DNA of 45,458 bases from Bacillota bacterium (GTDB lineage Bacteria > Bacillota > Clostridia > Acetivibrionales > DTU013), in NCBI GenBank assembly GCA_023411645.1, contig JAEYON010000133.1, forward strand, positions 1 through 45,458, written 5' to 3'. This document shows positions 16,280 to 24,012 of this stretch, piece by piece. The notes under the pieces were generated by a model. The model saw only the letters and a program-made list of their open reading frames with translations, did no database searches and was not told the DNA's origin. Every line of letters starts with the position of its first letter. Within the stretch, counting starts at the first letter, position 1. The position numbers and the translations under genes are program-made.

Positions 16280-18220
16280 ATGATGGATTACGGATTCGTA
16301 AGAGTTGCCGCAGCGGTACCGGAATTGAAGGTGGCCGACTGCAGTTACAATGCTGACAGAATAATCGAAATGATCAGGGAAGCTGAGGCGGTAGGATCAC
16401 AGATGGTCGTCTTCCCGGAGCTGTCGCTGACGGCATATACCTGCGCGGATCTGTTCCATCAGGAACTGCTTATGAAACAGTCTCTGGCCTCATTAAGCAA
16501 GGTGGCGGAAAGCACAAGAGCCCTGAATGTGCTGGCTATTGTCGGTCTTCCGCTGGCTGTGGACAACCAGCTTTTCAACTGCGCAGCAGTGATACAAAAG
16601 GGCAATATTTTGGGAATAGTACCGAAAACATATATTCCCGGGTATAAGGAGTTTTACGAGGAACGCTGGTTTGCAGCAGGAACACTTGCAAAGAGCCCTT
16701 TTACAAGGGTTTGTGGGAAGGAGATCCCCTTTGGAACAGACCTTTTGTTTGAAGCGGACGGCCCGGAGAGGGTTATCTTCGGCATTGAAATATGCGAAGA
16801 TCTGTGGGCGCCGATTCCCCCCAGTACACATCAGGCAATCGCCGGTGCAACCATATTATTCAACCTTTCCGCCAGCAATGAGATCATCGGCAAATCAGAA
16901 TACAGGCGTGAGCTGGTGACACTGCAATCGGGCAAGTGCCTGGCAGGTTATGTTTATGCATCCTCAGGCGTGGATGAATCCACAACAGACCTGGTGTTCG
17001 GCGGACATGCAATGATCGCAGAAAACGGCGGAGTGCTGGCAGAGTCGGAGAGGTTCCTGCGAAAAGGGCATCTAACCATCACCGAGATTGATGTACAGAA
17101 GCTCATGAATGACAGGGTCAGGCTAACCAGCTTTATGGAAGCTACTCCTGAGCGCAGCTTCAGAAAGGTTCAGTTCCATCTGGAACCGCTGGATATGGGG
17201 GATGCATCGAAAAAACTGTTCAGGGCTGTTGACCCGCATCCCTTTGTGCCGAAGGAAAAGAGCGCCAGAGACATTCGCTGCAGTGAGATTTTTGCCATTC
17301 AGACAACCGGTCTTGCAAAAAGACTCGCCCATACCGGTATAAAAAATGCGGTGCTTGGCATATCAGGCGGGTTGGATTCCACGCTGGCGCTGATTGTCAC
17401 GGCAAAGACCTTTGACATGCTGGGAATCCCCAGAGAAAATATTACGGCAATCACCATGCCCGGCTTTGGCACAACGGATACGACTTACGAAAACGCATTG
17501 CAGTTGATCAGATCCTACGGAGCCGAGCTTCGAGAGATTAACATAAAACAAGCTTGTCTGCAACATTTTGAAGATATTGGCCATGATCCCGACATCCATG
17601 ACGTGACTTATGAAAATGTACAAGCAAGGGAGCGAACACAGATTCTGATGGACATTGCAAACAAGCAGAACGGCCTTGTGATCGGAACGGGAGACCTTTC
17701 GGAATTGGCGCTTGGCTGGTGCACATATAATGGCGATCACATGTCCATGTATTCGGTTAATTGCAGCATTCCCAAGACGCTGGTAAAATATCTCGTACGC
17801 TGGGCAGCGGACAATGTTGTGGAGCAGGTGGCGGCAGAGGTTTTACTTCGTATTCTGGACACACCGATCACACCTGAGCTTCTGCCACCTGACAGCAATG
17901 GCGGAATACTGCAAAAAACCGAGGAACTTATCGGGCCATATGAACTGCATGATTTTTTCCTGTATCATACGATCAGATACGGCGCTTCACCAAAAAAAGT
18001 GCTCCTGCTGGCAAAACACGCATTTGAAGGTGCCTACGATGCCGATACCATCCTGGCATGGCTCAAGCTATACTACAAGCGCTTTTTCTCCCAGCAGTTT
18101 AAACGATCCTGCCTGCCGGATGGTCCAAAGGTAGGGACAATAAGCCTTTCACCGAGGGGGGACTGGCGAATGCCCAGCGATGCGTCCTATGAGCTGTGGA
18201 TGAAGGAACTTGGCTCTTGA
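16280..18220 (+). CDS. nadE: Glutamine-dependent NAD+ synthetase
   Basis: Last step of NAD synthesis: amidates nicotinic acid adenine dinucleotide using glutamine and ATP. 646 residues with an N-terminal nitrilase-type glutaminase and a C-terminal synthetase. The glutaminase triad is visible as Glu in VVFPELSLTAYT (near 46), Lys in PGYKEFYEERWF (near 122) and Cys in FGIEICEDLW (near 172). The synthetase has the P-loop SGGLDSTLAL (near 361) and GTGDLSELALGWCTYNGDHM. Two consecutive ATG codons (16280, 16283) are both possible after GAGGTG. It probably shares the valS transcript or has a weak promoter around the TATAAT near 16236. Confidence 0.95.
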   Translation: MMDYGFVRVAAAVPELKVADCSYNADRIIEMIREAEAVGSQMVVFPELSLTAYTCADLFHQELLMKQSLASLSKVAESTRALNVLAIVGLPLAVDNQLFNCAAVIQKGNILGIVPKTYIPGYKEFYEERWFAAGTLAKSPFTRVCGKEIPFGTDLLFEADGPERVIFGIEICEDLWAPIPPSTHQAIAGATILFNLSASNEIIGKSEYRRELVTLQSGKCLAGYVYASSGVDESTTDLVFGGHAMIAENGGVLAESERFLRKGHLTITEIDVQKLMNDRVRLTSFMEATPERSFRKVQFHLEPLDMGDASKKLFRAVDPHPFVPKEKSARDIRCSEIFAIQTTGLAKRLAHTGIKNAVLGISGGLDSTLALIVTAKTFDMLGIPRENITAITMPGFGTTDTTYENALQLIRSYGAELREINIKQACLQHFEDIGHDPDIHDVTYENVQARERTQILMDIANKQNGLVIGTGDLSELALGWCTYNGDHMSMYSVNCSIPKTLVKYLVRWAADNVVEQVAAEVLLRILDTPITPELLPPDSNGGILQKTEELIGPYELHDFFLYHTIRYGASPKKVLLLAKHAFEGAYDADTILAWLKLYYKRFFSQQFKRSCLPDGPKVGTISLSPRGDWRMPSDASYELWMKELGS

Positions 18221-18245
18221 CAAAACTTGCTCTGTGTCTTAAAAT
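18217..18245 (+). promoter_or_regulatory. Promoter of tRNA-His
   Basis: -35 TTGACA (18217-18222), 17-nt spacer, -10 TAAAAT (18240-18245). The -35 overlaps the nadE stop codon TGA (18218-18220). Confidence 0.75.
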
Positions 18246-18276
18246 AGCATATGGCTCTCAAAATTGCCACACATGC

Positions 18277-18354
18277 GGTGGACTTAGCTCAGTTGGTTAG
18301 AGCGCCAGGTTGTGGCCCTGGAGGTCGTGGGTTCGATTCCCATAGTTCACCCCA
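18277..18354 (+). tRNA. tRNA-His (GTG)
   Basis: Full cloverleaf with anticodon GTG at 18312-18314. Acceptor GTGGACT (18278-18284) pairs with AGTTCAC (18344-18350) with one G-U pair. The extra G-1 (18277) opposite C73 (18351) is the histidine identity element. CCA is encoded at 18352-18354. T-arm loop TTCGATT. Confidence 0.96.
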
Positions 18355-18360
18355 TAAAAG

Positions 18361-18391
18361 CGGGAAGCAGATTATACTGTTTCCCGTTTTT
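18361..18391 (+). terminator. Terminator after tRNA-His
   Basis: CGGGAAGCAG (18361-18370) pairs with CTGTTTCCCG (18377-18386), with one G-U pair, followed by T5. Confidence 0.85.
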
Positions 18392-18442
18392 AATGCTCAT
18401 AATTATTTCTCTTTTCATCTATTTTAAATCAAAATCATTCGC

Positions 18443-19312
18443 TTATTTATGCAATGGATTGTCTCTTCTCAGACTCTGAGGAGTGATACCCTTCAGTTCT
18501 TTAAAAGTTCTGTTAAACGTCCTGACGCTGTAGAAGCCGGTTTCATATGCAATTTCAATGATGGGCTTGCGGGTGGTCTTGATCAGGGCTTCAGCTTTGT
18601 CTGCGCGTATACGGGCAAGGTATTTATTAAAATTCATACCAGTGGTTTTCCGGAACAGGCGGGAGAAATAGTAGCGACTGATGTTGGCTTCATTCGAGAT
18701 CTGTTCCAGTGAAATGTTCTGTGTATAATTTTCTTCCAGATACTTAAGCGCTTTTTGCATGGGTTTTATATCTGAATTGTCACGGGAGCCGACCAGAGTA
18801 TTTAAAGAGTCCTGGTAGTAGGTAGGGAAGTACCTGAAAAAAGTCATAAACAATTCGCATATATACAATTCCGTAAATCGAGGGTAGAGGTCATTTTTTT
18901 GCGACATTTCATGAACGATTTTTTCAAAAACAGCCTTGATGTCGTGATAGACTTTACTATCCGCTTTATGGGCAGAAAAATACTCATTATCCATAAATAT
19001 TGAGCAAGGAAAATAGTTTTCAGGCCAGTATCCGAAAGAGTTAAGCATTTCGGCCCTGAATATGAGCAATATAACTGTTGACGCATGGCCGTTGTTTTCA
19101 TAATAATGTATGTCGTTGCTCCCGCAAACAGCGATTTCACCTTTCTTAAGAAGTCTATACTCGCTGTTGATGCCGACACCTATGTGACCATCACACACAT
19201 AAATCATTTCTATGTCTGTGTGCCAGTGTGCCATAAAGTCCAAATTGTTTGATATGCTTGCGCTGACAGGTATTTCAGAACTGTATGTCCTGTTTTCATA
19301 GAATGCTTTCAT
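18443..19312 (-). CDS. AraC-family transcriptional regulator with cupin sensor
   Basis: 289 residues. The N-terminal part (about 1-150) has the pattern of an AraC-type cupin: HWHTDIEMIYVCDGHIGVGI followed by LLKKGEIAVCGSNDIHYYE. The C-terminal double helix-turn-helix (about 190-285) contains NISLEQISNEANISRYYFSR and IIEIAYETGFYSVRTFNRTF. It is divergent from the ThuA-like gene with a 148-nt gap, so it probably controls the ThuA/oxidoreductase pair. The plus-strand gene has a good -10 but no -35, which suits activation. The ligand, probably a sugar, is not known. Confidence 0.9.
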   Translation of the reverse strand: MKAFYENRTYSSEIPVSASISNNLDFMAHWHTDIEMIYVCDGHIGVGINSEYRLLKKGEIAVCGSNDIHYYENNGHASTVILLIFRAEMLNSFGYWPENYFPCSIFMDNEYFSAHKADSKVYHDIKAVFEKIVHEMSQKNDLYPRFTELYICELFMTFFRYFPTYYQDSLNTLVGSRDNSDIKPMQKALKYLEENYTQNISLEQISNEANISRYYFSRLFRKTTGMNFNKYLARIRADKAEALIKTTRKPIIEIAYETGFYSVRTFNRTFKELKGITPQSLRRDNPLHK

Positions 19313-19409
19313 TGCAACTCCTGTTTATTTTTGTATCTATTATATAAAACATAGCAAATAATGTCCATGCTGAAGGCTATTATGGCGAGACTTCGGTATA
19401 GTATTTCAA

Positions 19410-19415
19410 TATAAT
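19410..19415 (+). promoter_or_regulatory. -10 element of the ThuA-like gene, no -35
   Basis: TATAAT at 19410-19415, with GAGACT at the -35 position (17-nt spacing), which is not a sigma-A -35. Activator-dependent initiation by the divergent AraC protein is plausible. Confidence 0.45.
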
Positions 19416-19460
19416 TAAAATAAGCAACCAAATGGATAGGCTTATAAGGAGGAAGAGCAG

Positions 19461-20180
19461 ATGAAAAAGGCATTAATTGTACATGGTGGATGGGATGGGC
19501 ACGAGCCGGTGCAAGTATCTGAGGTATTTCGCAGCGTCCTGGCCGGGGAGAATTTTGAGGTAGAGATCAGTGATACACTGGATTCCTTTTTGGATGTGGA
19601 AAAGCTGAAGTCGCTGCATTTGATTGTTCCTGTATGGACAATGGGGAAAATAACAAAGGAGCAGGTGCAACCAGTTATTGAGGCAGTTGCTTCAGGGGTG
19701 GGTATTGCCGGCTGCCATGGCGGCATGTGTGATTCGTTCCGAGAATGCGTAGAGTGGCAATTTTTGACCGGGGGTCAATGGGTTTCACATCCGGGAGGTG
19801 ACGGAGTCGAATATAAGGTGAATATACGAAAGGCATCCAGCCCTATAGTTGAAGGAATAGAAGATTTTATCGTAAAAAGCGAGCAATACTATGTACACAT
19901 TGATCCTGCCATCGAGGTGCTCGCAACCACGCGGTTCCCTGTAGTGAACTGGTATCATGCTTCAAATGGAAAAGTGGATGTGCCTGTTGTCTGGACCAAG
20001 AGGTGGGGACAAGGACGTGTTTTTTACAATTCTCTTGGACATCATGCGGATGTCTTCGACATCCCTGCGGCGCTGGAGATTATGAGGAGAGGGTTCCTTT
20101 GGGCGGCGGAAGGTAAGGATATTGCTGTACGTGATGGTCTGAATGCAGATATATTTAAGAGCGAAGCTAAAATGTTTTAA
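19461..20180 (+). CDS. ThuA-like domain protein
   Basis: 239 residues with the ThuA (trehalose utilisation) glutamine-amidotransferase-like fold: KALIVHGGWDGHEPVQV at the N-terminus, GVGIAGCHGGMCDSFRE near residue 75, and a C-terminal GRVFYNSLGHHADVFD typical of the family. ThuA-like proteins pair with Gfo/Idh/MocA oxidoreductases in sugar catabolic loci; a ketoglycoside-processing role has been suggested for some. No signal peptide, so cytoplasmic. AGGAGGAAGAGCAG precedes the ATG. It is followed after 27 nt by the oxidoreductase gene, forming a two-gene operon. Confidence 0.88.
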   Translation: MKKALIVHGGWDGHEPVQVSEVFRSVLAGENFEVEISDTLDSFLDVEKLKSLHLIVPVWTMGKITKEQVQPVIEAVASGVGIAGCHGGMCDSFRECVEWQFLTGGQWVSHPGGDGVEYKVNIRKASSPIVEGIEDFIVKSEQYYVHIDPAIEVLATTRFPVVNWYHASNGKVDVPVVWTKRWGQGRVFYNSLGHHADVFDIPAALEIMRRGFLWAAEGKDIAVRDGLNADIFKSEAKMF

Positions 20181-20207
20181 TAATTAACTAAAGGGATGGT
20201 GAATGAG

Positions 20208-21299
20208 ATGAATAAGGTTAAAGTGGGGATCATTGGCTGCGGAAACATTAGTGGAATTTATTTCAAGAACCTGACACAGACATTTCAAATAACTGAGGTA
20301 GCAGCATGCGCTGATCTGATTCCAGAACGTGCTGAGGAAAAGGCAAAGGAATTTAATGTTCCAAAGGCCTGCTCAGTGGAGGAATTACTGGCTGATCCTG
20401 AAATCAAGATTGTTGTTAATCTGACTACTCCTGCGGCCCATACGGAAATTAACCTTGCTGCATTAAATGCGGGCAAGCATGTTCATTGTGAAAAACCTCT
20501 TGCAATAACCCGTGAGGATGGAAAGAAGGTCATGGATCTGGCGAGAGAGAAGGGACTGCTGGTGGGTTGTGCGCCTGATACGTTTCTGGGCGGAGGGCTG
20601 CAGACTTGCAGGAAGCTTGTGGATGACGGCTGGATAGGTGAGCCTGTTGCAGCTACGGCTTTTATGACATGTCATGGACATGAGAGCTGGCATCCTTCAC
20701 CTGAATTCTATTACCAGGTGGGCGGCGGCCCGATGTTTGATATGGGACCATATTACCTCACGGCGCTGGTTTCAGTGCTTGGACCGGTAAGGCGGGTTAC
20801 AGGATCCGCTAGAATTACTTTCCCTCAAAGAACTATCACCAGTGAGCCGAAGTTCGGCAAGATTATTGATGTTGAAGTGCCTACACATGTTGCAGGAATA
20901 CTGGATTTTGAAAATGGAGCGGTGGCTTCCATCATTACCAGTTTTGACATATGGAGCGCCAATCTCCCCCGCATCGAGATATATGGCAGCGAGGGATCTT
21001 TGATGGTACCTGATCCGAATACATTTGGCGGTCCGGTATTCTTCAGGATGCGCGGACAAAATGAGTGGAAGGAGATTCCGCTGGTATTCGGCTACAGTGA
21101 AAACAGCCGGGGAGTAGGTGTCGCGGATATGGCTCATGCGTTGGTATCAGGCGGGAAAAACAGGGCAAACGGCGACATGGCGTACCATGTATTGGATATG
21201 ATGCAGGGCTTTCATGATGCATCAAATGAGGGCAGACATTATGAGTTGAAGAGTACCTGTGAACGGCCTGAAGCGTTTGCAATGGGAACGATGTTGTAA
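20208..21299 (+). CDS. Gfo/Idh/MocA family oxidoreductase
   Basis: 363-residue NAD(P)-dependent sugar or inositol-type dehydrogenase. The Rossmann motif KVGIIGCGNISGIYF opens the protein, and the family hallmark EKP is in HVHCEKPLAIT (near residue 92). The C-terminal half has GGGPMFDMGPYYLTALVSVLG with its catalytic-region DMGPYY. An in-frame ATG at 20196 exists, but GGTGA lies five bases before ATG 20208. Partnered with the ThuA-like protein; together they probably oxidise and process a glycoside. Substrate not identifiable from sequence. Confidence 0.9.
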   Translation: MNKVKVGIIGCGNISGIYFKNLTQTFQITEVAACADLIPERAEEKAKEFNVPKACSVEELLADPEIKIVVNLTTPAAHTEINLAALNAGKHVHCEKPLAITREDGKKVMDLAREKGLLVGCAPDTFLGGGLQTCRKLVDDGWIGEPVAATAFMTCHGHESWHPSPEFYYQVGGGPMFDMGPYYLTALVSVLGPVRRVTGSARITFPQRTITSEPKFGKIIDVEVPTHVAGILDFENGAVASIITSFDIWSANLPRIEIYGSEGSLMVPDPNTFGGPVFFRMRGQNEWKEIPLVFGYSENSRGVGVADMAHALVSGGKNRANGDMAYHVLDMMQGFHDASNEGRHYELKSTCERPEAFAMGTML

Positions 21300-21419
21300 C
21301 GAGGCAAAAAAATGCCCACAGCCTAGTTGAAATCAGATTTATACGAACCGCGGGTCGCAGCGAAGTTGCATTTATGCGGCCCGCGATTCGACTTTATGCC
21401 GTTTGCGGTTCGGTTTTAC

Positions 21420-21448
21420 TTGACAAAAAGCATGATGCCCTTTATAAT
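21420..21448 (+). promoter_or_regulatory. Consensus promoter of the tRNA-Gln/tRNA-Lys unit
   Basis: Perfect -35 TTGACA (21420-21425), 17-nt spacer, perfect -10 TATAAT (21443-21448), 21 nt before the tRNA-Gln gene. This is the only promoter in the window with both hexamers perfect at 17-nt spacing. Confidence 0.85.
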
Positions 21449-21468
21449 TTACTTTGCGTCTAATTTAT

Positions 21469-21545
21469 TGGGATGTAGCCAAGCCGGTAAGGCACAGGAC
21501 TTTGACTCCTGCATTCCGCTGGTTCGAGTCCAGCCATCCCAGCCA
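21469..21545 (+). tRNA. tRNA-Gln (TTG)
   Basis: Acceptor TGGGATG (21469-21475) pairs with CATCCCA (21535-21541). Anticodon stem CAGGA/TCCTG holds anticodon TTG at 21502-21504. Discriminator G, CCA encoded at 21543-21545. T-loop TTCGAGT. Confidence 0.96.
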
Positions 21546-21553
21546 TAAATGTC

Positions 21554-21610
21554 ATTTCACGCAAGTGAAATCTGACTGAAAGCGATGGGACTCGATGTCC
21601 CGGAGCTTTC
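21554..21610 (-). repeat. Structured repeat element, copy B
   Basis: Reverse orientation, between tRNA-Gln and tRNA-Lys. P3 ATTTCAC (21554-21560) with GTGAAAT (21565-21571); P1 GAAAGC (21578-21583) with GCTTTC (21605-21610); P2 GGGAC (21587-21591) with GTCCC (21597-21601), a perfect 5-bp stem. The loop reads ATCGA on the minus strand. The linker AGTCAG between P1 and P3 is identical to copy A. It must be carried in the tRNA precursor transcript as its complement. Confidence 0.6.
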
Positions 21611-21617
21611 CATACTT

Positions 21618-21693
21618 GGGCCATTAGCTCAGTTGGCAGAGCACTTGACTTTTAATCAAGGTGTCCCGCGTTCGAATCGCGGATGGCTCACCA
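21618..21693 (+). tRNA. tRNA-Lys (TTT)
   Basis: Acceptor GGGCCAT (21618-21624) pairs with ATGGCTC (21683-21689) with one G-U. Anticodon stem CTTGA/TCAAG with anticodon TTT at 21651-21653. CCA encoded at 21691-21693. Confidence 0.96.
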
Positions 21694-21732
21694 ATAGGTA
21701 TCAGCCGTAGACTGTATACCTAACCTCTTTAA

Positions 21733-21756
21733 AGCTTCCTGCAAGGAGGCTTTTTA
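21733..21756 (+). terminator. Terminator after tRNA-Lys
   Basis: AGCTTCCT (21733-21740) pairs with AGGAGGCT (21744-21751), one G-U pair, then a T-tract. Confidence 0.8.
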
Positions 21757-22064
21757 AATCCTTGAAAACACTGCGTTTCAGGGGTTTTGTTTTTTGGGGG
21801 AGGAAGATAAATTTCCTTCTGTACAGGTATAAAAATTGATGTAGGCGATACAAGGTTAATATACTCGTATTTAGGTTCGTTTTGGGTTCAATTTGTTAAG
21901 GCTAAATAATTACATTCCCCAAATTCCTTGGAGAATTAACCGCCGTTTTGTTTTATTTAGAGATTATTGTTTTTTACACGGTTGTCAAGACAGCCTCTCA
22001 AGCAAAGTGAAATTCTAAATACCTGCGGCTTGTATGCTGATAATTTTACTAGTTTGGTTATCCT
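21757..22064. other. Gene-free gap before the DeoR gene
   Basis: No gene, RNA or strong promoter is recognisable. A weak hairpin, ATTCCCCAA/TTGGAGAAT, lies near 21912-21934. A TTGACA on the minus strand near 21984-21989 has no matching -10. Confidence 0.5.
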
Positions 22065-22850
22065 CTATACGGTGATGACTTGTAAACCTAAAGCTCTAAT
22101 ATTATCGTATTGAGACTCGTTTTCTTCGACATAATCTGTTATAAGGGTGTTAAAATCGGTCAAATCGGCTATATGGGCAAAAGTAACCTTGCCGATCTTT
22201 GAGTGATCCGCTATAAGTATTCGCTCTTTTGCCTGTGTTATCATCTGCCGCATGATAGAATCCTCTACATGATTGTATGATGTTATCCCAGCAGCTATAT
22301 TTATACCATCTATACCCAATATAAGTTTGTCTGCTTTGTATTTTGTTAGCTGATCGATTACATCTTCTCCGACGGTTATCTGCATATCAATATCGAATCG
22401 GCCACCCATAAAAAAAGTGGTGATATTCTTGCAATCTGCTAACTCTTTGAGCAAATGCAGGGCGTTTGTAATTACAATAAGGTGGTTCTTGTTTTTTAAT
22501 TCATCGCAGACAAACGTACTGGTGGAGCCAACATTCAGAATCACAGATTCTCCATCCTGCACAAGATCAGCTGCTGCTTTGGCAATCCTCTTTTTTTCAG
22601 AAGAATATATCTTTATACGCGAATTATAGTCAACACCGCCATGCGTTTCGATGACCTTGACAGCTCCGCCATGGATTCTTTTTACTATGCCTTCATTTTC
22701 AAGCATGTCAAGATCTTTGCGAACCGTAACTGGCGATATGTTAAATTTCTTGCTTAATTCAATTACTTTAATCGGCTTTTCGGCATCTAACAACTCGATA
22801 ATCGCCATACGTCTTGCGATCCGCTTATTATCTCCAAAAGTAGTTTCCAT
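22065..22850 (-). CDS. DeoR-family sugar-phosphate-responsive regulator
   Basis: 261 residues. The N-terminal winged helix (about 10-65) has VIELSKKFNISPVTVRKDLD and LENEGIVKRIHGGAV, the DeoR hallmark. The C-terminal DeoRC domain (about 80-240), an isomerase-like fold that binds phosphorylated sugars, has ILNVGSTSTFVCDEL, LGIDGINIAAGITSYNHVED and ILIADHSKIGKVTFAHI. It lies at the left border of the GH78/ABC cluster, transcribed away from it, and is the likely local regulator responding to a phosphorylated intermediate. Its transcript appears to start at 23173-23201 and to pass through the SIS gene remnant. Confidence 0.9.
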   Translation of the reverse strand: METTFGDNKRIARRMAIIELLDAEKPIKVIELSKKFNISPVTVRKDLDMLENEGIVKRIHGGAVKVIETHGGVDYNSRIKIYSSEKKRIAKAAADLVQDGESVILNVGSTSTFVCDELKNKNHLIVITNALHLLKELADCKNITTFFMGGRFDIDMQITVGEDVIDQLTKYKADKLILGIDGINIAAGITSYNHVEDSIMRQMITQAKERILIADHSKIGKVTFAHIADLTDFNTLITDYVEENESQYDNIRALGLQVITV

Positions 22851-23019
22851 GATTAAACCTCATTTAAAATTGTCGGTAGTATCTATGCTGTTACGCATAG
22901 AAACAAATGTATACATTAATCCTAGATCTCTATTATTTTCTATATTGTTGATTATAATATATAATTTAACATATTATTCAATCAATGGTCAATAAGAACT
23001 GGGACAGAACTAATATCAA

Positions 23020-23124
23020 TCAATCGAAAGTATCCACATTACGATTTAGAGTACCAACAAGCTCTTTTATGTTTGAACACTCAATATTTAGGATTCGATC
23101 GATATCATCATTGTAGTTGTGCAT
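23020..23124 (-). pseudogene. N-terminal remnant of a SIS-domain sugar isomerase gene
   Basis: A 34-codon frame starting at ATG 23124 behind a perfect AGGAGG site, ending in TGA at 23020-23022. Its peptide (M-x2-Y-x3-I-x2-ILNIE-x3-I-x2-L-x2-TL-x-R-x-V) matches the first 30 residues of the complete SIS protein at 36131-36739 at 14 positions, including the whole ILNIE block. The rest of the gene, including the whole SIS fold, is absent. It keeps a good promoter and ribosome site, so a short peptide could still be made. It sits just upstream of the DeoR gene on the same strand. Confidence 0.75.
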
Positions 23125-23172
23125 ACCTTATCCCTCCTAACAGTAAGTTGAGTTTTATCTGTTTGCGGTTTT

Positions 23173-23201
23173 ATTATAGTATAGTTTATCTTGTAAAGCA
23201 A
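23173..23201 (-). promoter_or_regulatory. Promoter of the SIS remnant and DeoR gene
   Basis: On the minus strand: -35 TTGCTT (23196-23201), 17-nt spacer, perfect -10 TATAAT (23173-23178), about 50 nt upstream of the remnant ATG. Confidence 0.6.
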
Positions 23202-23308
23202 CAATAAATGAAGACCACTTTTTGTTTTTTACAATGAATCGTTAATTACGAAATTAATATCGAAACATTTTATTTCGTTTAAGTATTAAAAGCAAATCCG
23301 AATATTGT

Positions 23309-23440
23309 GTTAAAGCAGTCGCTCTTGGAGCGGATGCTTTTCAATAGCAATAAGGATATATATAGGTTGGTTTAGCAAAAGAACTGCAGGATATCGGCAA
23401 TGTCTGCTGAGTAAACTTGATAATTTGAATATATCGGAAT
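23309..23440 (+). pseudogene. Decayed fragment resembling an FMN-binding glutamate-synthase-like C-terminus
   Basis: In the frame of GTT 23309, VKAVALGADAFQ is followed by several stops, then VGLAKELQDIGNVC (23366-23407). The phrase KAxALGADA is the FMN-barrel signature of glutamate synthase-like and IMP dehydrogenase-like enzymes, and a following helix of this type occurs in the former. Multiple stop codons show decay. The assignment rests on short motifs only. Confidence 0.35.
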
Positions 23441-24012
23441 GAAAAAACTATATCAATAAAATAATAATAACATAGTAGAATCAAAGAAACGTAATTAAAA
23501 AATCTCGTAACGAAACACGAAAACGATAAAAACAAATGATTAATTTAACTTTTTATTGACAAACGAAAGTGGGAGTGCTATATATAATTATATAGAGAAC
23601 AAAAATTCAAAGCATAGGACGAGATATATAGTGAACAAGGATTAATTGAACCTACATTTTTGAAATTGGGCCTATGGTCATATGAAAGACGAAATTGACT
23701 ACCATTTAATAATACCAAAATCAAAAGGTGACACTTGATGGTGGAGTTCTACCCCACACCCCGAGGTTTTTTGCTTTGGTTTTCAGTGAGGAGGTGCTTG
23801 CCTGGATGAGTAAAAAGAGGTAGTGCTGATTCACACCGCCTCCTTCGTAAACCCATACGTACGCTTGGGTCGCTCCTAAGAGTTTCCCTATCCTCCTTTA
23901 TGGTAAAGCACGGTTAGTATAGCATTAATACATAATTTGATTGGAATACAAAAACCCAAATTGTCCTTGACATGGGGTACACATAAAATATAGATACTTT
24001 TAGGAGGAAAAA
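23441..24012. other. AT-rich scar region with hairpins, no intact gene
   Basis: No credible ORF. A 6-bp hairpin GGTGGA/TCTACC with a GT loop is near 23735-23748. Further on, GAGGAGGTG pairs at a distance with CACACCGCCTCC (about 23790-23845). TTGACA at 23967-23972 followed by TATAGA could be a promoter for the YjbQ gene, but transcription would then start almost at its ribosome binding site. The stretch looks like remnants left by past insertion or deletion. Confidence 0.4.

Noticed and set aside
23341..23535. 64-codon minus-strand ORF in the scar region
   Set aside because: Low-complexity AT-driven peptide (Phe/Tyr/Ser/Ile) without ribosome site; antisense to the FMN-like fragment.
23730..23750. 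Fourth copy of the structured repeat element
   Set aside because: Only the GGAGTTC hairpin loop is shared with copy C; P1, P2 and the ATCGA loop are missing.
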